Shown piece after piece: positions 58,760 through 64,000 of a stretch of 64,000 nucleotides of DNA (positions within the stretch are counted from its first letter, which is position 1; each line of letters starts with the position of its first letter). Both the position numbers and the translations under genes were made by a program. The stretch covers positions 37,031-101,030 of the forward strand of contig JANQSN010000057.1 of the NCBI GenBank assembly GCA_028284045.1, given 5' to 3'. Under the pieces are notes generated by a model. That model was not told where the DNA came from. It did not search any database and worked only from the letters and a program-made list of their open reading frames with translations. The stretch is from Alphaproteobacteria bacterium. Its GTDB lineage: Bacteria > Pseudomonadota > Alphaproteobacteria > DSM-16000 > Inquilinaceae.

Positions 58760-59422
58760 TCAGCTAAGCCGATCCAGGATCTCCTTGGCGAGCGCGCGCA
58801 TCTCCGTCGCCGCGCGGCCGCGCCGGTCGGTCTCCAGCACGCTGCGCCCTTCCATCAGCGCCGCCGCCAGGCCGATCCGGTTGCCGATATGCGCATCGGC
58901 CACGGCGGCCCCCATCTCAGACATGCGCGCGATCAGCGCGTCGGCCAGCTTGGCGCGCGGCGGCACACGGTTCAGCACGACCAGGACCGACCGCTTCTCC
59001 GCCGCCGCCAGGTCCAAGGTCGGCTGGGTCGCCCAGACATCCATCGGGCTCGGCTGAACCGGCACCAGGACCAGGCTGGCGGCGCGCACGGCGATGCGCG
59101 CCTCCGTCTCCGCATGGGGCGGGCTGTCGATCAGCACAAGATCGTGGCTGCGCGCCAGCTTGGAGACCTCCGCCTCCGTGCGCCATCCGGTGATCTGGCT
59201 GTGGTGGATGGCGGGACCGGCCCCCTCGCCGCCCCCATCGCCATCAGTCCGCACCGCGTGCCAACGGCTCAGGCTCTGTTGGGGATCGATATCGACGGTC
59301 GCCACGGAGCACCCGAGCTGCTGGAACGCAACCGCGAGATGCGCCACCAGGGTCGTCTTGCCCGCCCCGCCCTTCTGCTGGGCCACCGTCAGGACGCGAC
59401 CGCGTCCACCGCGACTAGCCAT
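58760..59422 (-). CDS. Orphan ParA-family P-loop ATPase
   Basis: 220 aa from the ATG at 59422; the frame could extend to a TTG at 59470. Deviant Walker A Q-Q-K-G-G-A-G-K-T-T, A-prime V-D-I-D-P-Q-Q-S-L-S-R-W and D-S-P-P-H-A. No parB or centromere-like repeats are near. Orphan ParA proteins position chromosomes, chemoreceptors or granules; PHA granules in some bacteria depend on ParA-like proteins, but nothing here proves that. Convergent with the dioxygenase gene, 6 bp apart. Confidence 0.85.
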   Translation of the reverse strand: MASRGGRGRVLTVAQQKGGAGKTTLVAHLAVAFQQLGCSVATVDIDPQQSLSRWHAVRTDGDGGGEGAGPAIHHSQITGWRTEAEVSKLARSHDLVLIDSPPHAETEARIAVRAASLVLVPVQPSPMDVWATQPTLDLAAAEKRSVLVVLNRVPPRAKLADALIARMSEMGAAVADAHIGNRIGLAAALMEGRSVLETDRRGRAATEMRALAKEILDRLS

Positions 59423-59678
59423 CCGCCATCCGATCCCCTCGTCATCCGTCGCAATCGTTGGCCTCGCCAACAGATGGCATCTTGCCCGGCGGCGTTGCGG
59501 CCTGACAAGGCCGACACTGGTCCTAGGTTTACAGCTTGTTTATGCTCGGCCGACTAACGTTTCCGAGGCTCGGGCACGGATCGCCGGCCCGCGCCGCAGC
59601 GGCTGGCATCGCCGGGCTCGCCCCGACCTCGGAGCTTCCGGCGTCCCGCTTTGCGAACGCCCCCTTGCGAGGGCAGGA

Positions 59679-60233
59679 ATGATCGTCCGTCTGAAGGTGG
59701 CCTGCGCCGACCGCAAGGGCTTGGTCTCGGCACTTGCGGCCCGTCTGTTCGATCTCGGCGTCAATCTGGGCGACACCAGCTTCGCCACCTTCGCCGAGAC
59801 GGCCGAGTTCACCGCGTTGATCGAGCTGCCGCCGGATCTCGGCCCCGACAGGATGGTCGCGGATCTCCAACAACTCGCCGTGCTCCGCGGCGCGGCGATC
59901 GAGGCGACGCCGGTCACGCCCGGCAAGCCGCGGCCGGACGCCATCCTGATCACCCACCGGATTACCTGCTTGGGTGCCGACCAGCCGGGCCTGCTGGCCC
60001 GATTGACCGAGGTGCTGGTAACCCACGACGCCAATGTCGCCTCGCTGCATGCGACGCGCTTCGAGCATCCGCGCGGCGAGCTGTACCGCATCCGCCTGGC
60101 CGTCTCGATCCCCGCCGCCCGGGCGGAGAGCTGCCTGTCGGCCTTGGCCAATGCCGCCCAGCAGCTCGGCCAGACCCTGACGGCGGAACCGGCGAAACAC
60201 GCCACGCTGATCGCCGAGACCGGAGCCGTCTGA
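59679..60233 (+). CDS. Tandem ACT-domain protein, GcvR-like
   Basis: 184 aa made of two ACT domains: M-I-V-R-L-K-V-A-C-A-D-R-K-G-L-V-S-A-L-A at the start and I-T-C-L-G-A-D-Q-P-G-L-L-A-R-L-T-E-V-L from ~95. This matches glycine-cleavage-repressor (GcvR)-type regulators, which sense amino acids and act through a partner protein. No gcv genes are in view. The TGATG overlap with the following gene suggests coupling. Confidence 0.8.
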   Translation: MIVRLKVACADRKGLVSALAARLFDLGVNLGDTSFATFAETAEFTALIELPPDLGPDRMVADLQQLAVLRGAAIEATPVTPGKPRPDAILITHRITCLGADQPGLLARLTEVLVTHDANVASLHATRFEHPRGELYRIRLAVSIPAARAESCLSALANAAQQLGQTLTAEPAKHATLIAETGAV

Positions 60234-60757
60234 TGCCGAGGCGACCGACGCCGGTACCGGCGACCGGCGCACGCCCACTGCCGGCCCCGGCCGCACGGCC
60301 GCGCCAAAGAACCGCGTGGCTGTGGTGGGCCTATGGGATCGCCTCGGCCGCCTGGATCACCGCCGCGCTCGTCCTGTTTCCGCAGCGCTGGCAGGACGAT
60401 CAGTTCTGGGCCGCGCTCATGGCGACCGACGACCGGGTCCTGACCGTCGAGCAATGCGGGCATGTCATCGACACCGAGGTCGCCCGCGGCTGCCGGCAAC
60501 TGGAACGCATGGCGCGCGAGCGGGAGCAGAATCGGCGCGAAGAGGCGCTGCTTTCCGCCTTCGGTTCGGTGGGCACGGTGATCGGCCCGCCGCTGCTGGT
60601 TCTCTTCGGCGCCTTCCTGGTCACCGCCGTGCTCGGCGACCGGCTGAACCGCCGCCCGCCGCCGCGTCGTGAGACCGGCGGCCCGGGTGCCGATTCAATC
60701 CGCCTGCCGCCGACGACCTATCGGCCACCCCATCGGCGCCATCACGACACCCCGTAG
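60233..60757 (+). CDS. Two-helix membrane protein of unknown function
   Basis: 174 aa. A proline/arginine-rich start, a membrane helix at ~28-48 (W-L-W-W-A-Y-G-I-A-S-A-A-W), a charged region with two cysteines (~75-87; Q-C-G-H-V and R-G-C-R-Q) and a coiled basic/acidic helix, then a second membrane helix at ~112-133 and a basic tail. Composition and shape recall small inner-membrane proteins with a periplasmic loop. Coupled to the GcvR-like gene; no family recognised. Confidence 0.6.
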   Translation: MPRRPTPVPATGARPLPAPAARPRQRTAWLWWAYGIASAAWITAALVLFPQRWQDDQFWAALMATDDRVLTVEQCGHVIDTEVARGCRQLERMAREREQNRREEALLSAFGSVGTVIGPPLLVLFGAFLVTAVLGDRLNRRPPPRRETGGPGADSIRLPPTTYRPPHRRHHDTP

Positions 60758-60782
60758 ATCCGGGTTTCGTAGATCTGGGTCT
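60753..60782. repeat. Two-copy 15-bp tandem repeat at the 3' end of the small membrane protein gene
   Basis: CGTAGATCCGGGTTT (60753-60767) is followed directly by CGTAGATCTGGGTCT (60768-60782), 13 of 15 identical. The first copy supplies the TAG stop codon. Probably a small slippage duplication. Confidence 0.6.
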
Positions 60783-60817
60783 CGCTGAAGGCTGCGATCG
60801 CGGACGGGGCCGGACAC

Positions 60818-61588
60818 TCAGAACAGGTAGACGATGCCCAGCAGGAAGTCGTGGGCCATGTAGTTCTCCGCGGTCACCTGCTCGCCCGTCGGGAACACGC
60901 CGCTGCGGGCATCGCCCAGCATGTTGAAGCGGTAGCCGGCTTCCACCGCCCAATCCTCCGCGACGCGGACCATGACGCCGCTCTGCAGCGACCAAGCGAA
61001 GTTGTAGTCGAAATTGCCGTTGTGCACGCCGTCGCCGCCGGCCGTCAGGTCCTGGCGGAACACGTCGGAGAAATGCCGGGCAACGCCGACCCCGCCGCCG
61101 ACATAGGGTCGCCAGGGGCTGTCCAGCTCGAAGTCGTAGAGCAGGTTGACCATCAACTGGTCGGTCGACAGGTTGTTCTTGTAGCGGATGGTCGTCGTCG
61201 GGGTCGTGGAGGTCGTGTCGAAATCGTGCCGGAACCGATGGATCAGCTCGACTTCCGTGCGCAACGGCAGATCCAGCGTCTCGCTCCACCGATAGCCCAG
61301 GACCACGCTGCCGCCGCCATGCATCTCCGGCCGCGAGTCGGTCTCCGCGAAGGTGCCGGGCTGCGGAGAGATGGTCGCGTCGCCGACATCGGTCAGCATG
61401 AACATCCCGCGGAACGCCGCGTAGAAGCCATACTGCGACTCGTCGACGAACGAGGCGGCGTCGACGGCCTCTTCCTCCGCACCGGCGCCCGCCGGCGCCA
61501 TGACCAGTCCGGCAACCAGAATTCCGGCCGTCAACGCGACGGCTGGGCAGAGGGCGAAGGCCCGTTGAAGGAGATCACGCGAGAGCAT
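60818..61588 (-). CDS. Outer-membrane beta-barrel protein
   Basis: 256 aa. Long N-terminal signal region with an alanine/glycine-rich hydrophobic core ending G-A-G-A-E-E. The mature part alternates hydrophobic and polar strands (Y-G-F-Y-A-A-F-R-G-M-F, V-V-L-G-Y-R-W, L-R-T-E-V-E-L-I-H-R-F, P-Y-V-G-G-G-V-G-V-A-R-H-F) and ends in the classic C-terminal barrel strand D-F-L-L-G-I-V-Y-L-F with terminal Phe. It resembles OMP_b-brl/Omp25-like eight-stranded barrels. Ligand or role unknown. Confidence 0.82.
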   Translation of the reverse strand: MLSRDLLQRAFALCPAVALTAGILVAGLVMAPAGAGAEEEAVDAASFVDESQYGFYAAFRGMFMLTDVGDATISPQPGTFAETDSRPEMHGGGSVVLGYRWSETLDLPLRTEVELIHRFRHDFDTTSTTPTTTIRYKNNLSTDQLMVNLLYDFELDSPWRPYVGGGVGVARHFSDVFRQDLTAGGDGVHNGNFDYNFAWSLQSGVMVRVAEDWAVEAGYRFNMLGDARSGVFPTGEQVTAENYMAHDFLLGIVYLF

Positions 61589-61758
61589 GGGGCGAACAGG
61601 ACCTTCCGGTTGCGGGAGCGCATCGTCGGCGATTGCCGGATCGGCCGATGCCGGGACGGTAAGATTCCTATCTCAAGCTTATAGGCTCGTCTTCCCGTGA
61701 CCGCAACGCAAGCCCCGGATTGCGCGGACCGGCGCCCCGGACCGTTCGAGCCCCCCCG

Positions 61759-62763
61759 ATGACCGAGATCCGCGCCGCCGACCGGGACGCCATCGACCAG
61801 GCCGCCGGCCTGCTGCGCCGGGGCGAGCTGGTGGCGATCCCGACGGAGACGGTCTATGGGCTCGCCGCCAACGCCACCGACGACCGGGCCGTCGCCCGCA
61901 TCTTCGAAGCCAAGGGCCGGCCACGCTTCAACCCGCTGATCGTGCATGTCGGCTCGCCCGCCGAGGCGGCGCGTTTTGCGGTGATGGACGATCGCGTACA
62001 GGAACTGGCCCAGCGCTTCTGGCCGGGCCCCTTGACGCTGGTGGTGCCGGTCCGGCCGCCTCCGCCATCCGGCGCGGCCGAACCATCCCCGCCGTCGACC
62101 CTCTCGCCCTTGGCAACGGCCGGGCTCGACACCGTCGCGGTCCGCCTGCCGGCCCATCCGGTGGCGCGCGCGGTGATCGCGGCGGCAGGCGTCCCCCTCG
62201 CTGCCCCCAGCGCCAACCGGTCCGGGGCGGTCAGCCCGACCGATCCGCGCGCGGTTCATGAGGAGCTGGCCGAGCGCGTGGCCCTCATCCTGGCGGCCGG
62301 GCGGTCGCCGATCGGGGTTGAGTCGACCGTCCTGGATCTCTGCGGTGATCGCCCGCACCTGTTGCGCCCCGGCGGCTGCCCGCTGGAGGAGATCGTCGAG
62401 GCGATCGGCCCGGTAGAGACCGCCGCCGTCCGCGCCGATGACGATGCGATGCGCCCCCGCTCCCCCGGCCTTGCCGGGCGCCACTACGCGCCGCGCACGC
62501 CCCTCAGGCTAGAGGCGCGCCATCACAAGGCCGGCGAAGCGCTGGTGACCTTCGGGCCGGATCTGCGCCAGGGTCCGGAGGTCGCCAATCTAAGCGCGGA
62601 CGGCGATCTGGTGGAAGCGGCGGCCAACCTGTTTCACCTGCTGCGCCGGCTGGACAAAGGGGGATACGCGGCGATCGCCGTCTCGCCGATCCCGATGGCC
62701 GGCCTCGGCCTGGCGATCAACGATCGCCTGCGCCGGGCGGCCTTGCCGGACCGGATCGGCTGA
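61759..62763 (+). CDS. Threonylcarbamoyl-AMP synthase (Sua5/TsaC family)
   Basis: 334 aa from the ATG at 61759. The YrdC domain has V-A-I-P-T-E-T-V-Y-G-L-A-A-N-A, F-E-A-K-G-R-P-R-F-N-P-L-I-V-H, and P-S-A-N-R-S-G. The C-terminal Sua5 extension begins near S-P-G-L-A-G-R-H-Y-A-P. It makes threonylcarbamoyl-AMP for the t6A tRNA modification. Full length, unlike the short TsaC type. Convergent with the histidine kinase gene across a palindromic element. Confidence 0.94.
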   Translation: MTEIRAADRDAIDQAAGLLRRGELVAIPTETVYGLAANATDDRAVARIFEAKGRPRFNPLIVHVGSPAEAARFAVMDDRVQELAQRFWPGPLTLVVPVRPPPPSGAAEPSPPSTLSPLATAGLDTVAVRLPAHPVARAVIAAAGVPLAAPSANRSGAVSPTDPRAVHEELAERVALILAAGRSPIGVESTVLDLCGDRPHLLRPGGCPLEEIVEAIGPVETAAVRADDDAMRPRSPGLAGRHYAPRTPLRLEARHHKAGEALVTFGPDLRQGPEVANLSADGDLVEAAANLFHLLRRLDKGGYAAIAVSPIPMAGLGLAINDRLRRAALPDRIG

Positions 62764-62767
62764 TGCC

Positions 62768-62914
62768 TCAGTGTCCGTTTGAGAATGGGGCAAAGCCCCA
62801 TTCTCACGGCCGACGCCGGCTCTCTCCCCCGCCCGCCCCCCCATTCCAGGATACTGTCGTTGGGGGGCCGGGCGGGGGAGAGGGCCGGCCATGGCAATCT
62901 CAACCGGACACTCA
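62768..62914. repeat. 147-bp nested palindromic element between sua5 and the histidine kinase gene
   Basis: Outer inverted repeats TCAGTGTCCGTTTGAG (62768-62783) and CTCAACCGGACACTCA (62899-62914) match at 14 of 16 bases. Inside lie GAGAATGGGGC-AAA-GCCCCATTCTC (62781-62805, perfect) and a ~30-bp GC-rich arm pair (62815-62890). The right outer repeat covers the kinase stop codon. CCGGACACTCAGA recurs at 60810-60822. It looks like a REP/MITE-type unit that also serves as a bidirectional terminator. Confidence 0.6.
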
Positions 62915-64000
62915 GATCATGCCGACCGCCGCCTTCAGCGGCCGAACGTTGGACATCGGTCCGGCCAGCGGCGCGGCGGTGACCGTCTCGGCGGCCGCGA
63001 GCGGGAAGTCGACGGTAACGGTGGTGCCGACACCGGGCTCACTCTCCAGGCGAACGACACCGCCGTGCATCTTGGTCAGCGCATCCACGATGGACAGCCC
63101 CAGGCCCACGCCGTCGGCCTGTTGACGGGTGGGGTCCGCCTCTTGGTGGAACGGCTCCAGCACCTGGTGGAGGTTGGCCGCCTCGATGCCGACGCCCTGA
63201 TCCTGCACCGACAGATGATACCGGCCGGCATCCGTGCGGCCGGAAATCTCCACGGTCGTTTCGGGATGGGCGTACTTCTCCGCATTCGAGAGGAGGTTGA
63301 GGAAAATCTGGCGAAACGCCTGCTCGTCGGCTGAGACCGTGATGTCGGGCGCCACGTCGATGGCCAGCGCGATGCCGCGCTGTTCGAACTGAAGCCGGAT
63401 GATCGGTTCCAGCGTTTGAAGCAGCTCAAGCGGGGACACCGCCGTCAGCGACAGCTTCTTCTGACCGGACTCGATCTGGGCAAGGTCCAGGATCTCGCTG
63501 ATCAGCGCCAGAAGATGCGATCCGCTGCGGTGGATGATGGCGGAATAGGCCTTGGCATTGTCCGGCAGAATGCCATTGGCGATGAGCTCCGAGAAACCCA
63601 GGATGGAGTTCAGCGGCGTTCGCAGTTCGTGGCTCATATTGGCGAGAAACCGGGACTTCGCCCGGTTGGCGGAGTCCGCCTCGGCGGCGAGGGTTTCGGC
63701 CGCGTCCTTGGCGTGACGCAGATTGGTCTCTCGCTCCTCGATGGCGCCGACGAAGAACTGCGCGGCCTCTCCGATCTCGGAGATCTCGTCCGCCCCGGCG
63801 GTCGGGATGGGCGCTGTCTGCCCGAAGACCCGATCCCGCATGGCGTCCCGGAGGCGTTTCAGCCGACGCACGACGGCACGCCGGATGAACACCGACAACC
63901 CCAGCACCCAGAGCAACGTCAGGGCCGCGACCAAACTCAACACGATGAAAGCGTGCCGGACCAGGGAGGCAAATCCCTCGCGCTCGGCAACGATCTGACC
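62912..64000 (-). CDS. Sensor histidine kinase, 3' part (N-terminus outside window)
   Basis: Open to the right edge, 362 codons visible. From its N-terminal side: end of a sensor region, a membrane helix (L-V-A-A-L-T-L-L-W-V-L-G-L-S-V-F-I), HAMP-like linker, coiled coil, H-box F-L-A-N-M-S-H-E-L-R-T-P with the phosphorylatable His, N-box N-L-L-S-N-A-E-K-Y, G1 D-Q-G-V-G-I and G2 G-V-G-L-G-L-S-I-V. No receiver domain follows at the C-terminus. Its response regulator is not in the window. A GTG at 63943 is an internal codon, not a supported start. Confidence 0.93.
   Translation of the reverse strand, partial: GQIVAEREGFASLVRHAFIVLSLVAALTLLWVLGLSVFIRRAVVRRLKRLRDAMRDRVFGQTAPIPTAGADEISEIGEAAQFFVGAIEERETNLRHAKDAAETLAAEADSANRAKSRFLANMSHELRTPLNSILGFSELIANGILPDNAKAYSAIIHRSGSHLLALISEILDLAQIESGQKKLSLTAVSPLELLQTLEPIIRLQFEQRGIALAIDVAPDITVSADEQAFRQIFLNLLSNAEKYAHPETTVEISGRTDAGRYHLSVQDQGVGIEAANLHQVLEPFHQEADPTRQQADGVGLGLSIVDALTKMHGGVVRLESEPGVGTTVTVDFPLAAAETVTAAPLAGPMSNVRPLKAAVGMI

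Noticed and set aside
58760..59422. Plasmid partition locus or integrated replicon
   Set aside because: No parB, replication gene or iteron-like repeats are found near the ParA gene.
60753..60782. CRISPR-like repeat
   Set aside because: Only two directly adjacent 15-bp units without spacers; no cas genes in the window.

Overview
The window is high-GC, gene-dense DNA with few intergenic gaps. The gene content suggests a metabolically versatile alphaproteobacterium, probably close to Rhodospirillales: phasin and PHA genes, several HAAT and TRAP transporters, a PaaX/PaaY pair and a gamma-butyrobetaine-hydroxylase-like enzyme. No rRNA or marker gene is present, so the taxonomy is an inference. 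No tRNA, IS element, CRISPR array or replication origin was recognised.

Region 1 (1-24.1 kb) is acyl-CoA and polyester metabolism. It holds parts of the phenylacetate (Paa) catabolon: truncated paaX, then paaY, paaN, paaG, paaI and paaK. A minus-strand HAAT-type ABC importer lies beside it and ends in a fused enoyl-CoA hydratase/3-hydroxyacyl-CoA dehydrogenase. A phasin gene sits downstream of a perfect 19-bp palindrome. A long plus-strand run follows: phaC (resembling class II, medium-chain-length synthases), phaZ, an alpha/beta hydrolase, a DHODH-like flavoprotein, a FadN-type fusion and a thiolase. A convergent MaoC hydratase and a medium-chain acyl-CoA ligase close the region. Together these could store and remobilise acyl-CoA carbon from aromatic and fatty acids.

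Region 2 (24.3-38.9 kb) is a glycan island with visibly lower GC in several genes. The left, minus-strand arm (C-methyltransferase, rfbF, rfbG, rfbC-like, reductase) should make a CDP-linked 6-deoxy-3-C-methyl hexose. The right, plus-strand arm encodes an LPG-synthase-TM-like membrane protein, a class III aminotransferase, a DprE1-like FAD oxidase, a polyprenyl-phosphate glycosyltransferase, two tandem paralogous GT-C-like membrane proteins and a hexapeptide acyltransferase. A 39-nt rfbC relic marks the right edge. This arm is the best candidate for an undescribed system.

Region 3 (38.9-46.1 kb) has a Crp-family regulator divergent from a second complete HAAT transporter operon. That operon ends with a stand-alone Lrp-type RAM domain and an arylformamidase-like hydrolase, followed by a small C-terminally anchored protein of unknown role.

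Region 4 (46.1-54.3 kb) is a hexuronate catabolic operon: gntR, uxaC, TRAP dctPQM and a UxuB-like reductase, divergent from uxaA across a UxuR-like operator.

Region 5 (54.3-64 kb) is mixed: an SRAP protein, an orphan CoxL-like molybdoenzyme subunit, a TauD/BBOX-type dioxygenase, an orphan ParA, a GcvR-like ACT protein, a small membrane protein, an outer-membrane beta-barrel protein, Sua5 and a truncated sensor histidine kinase. A 147-bp nested palindromic element lies between the last two.
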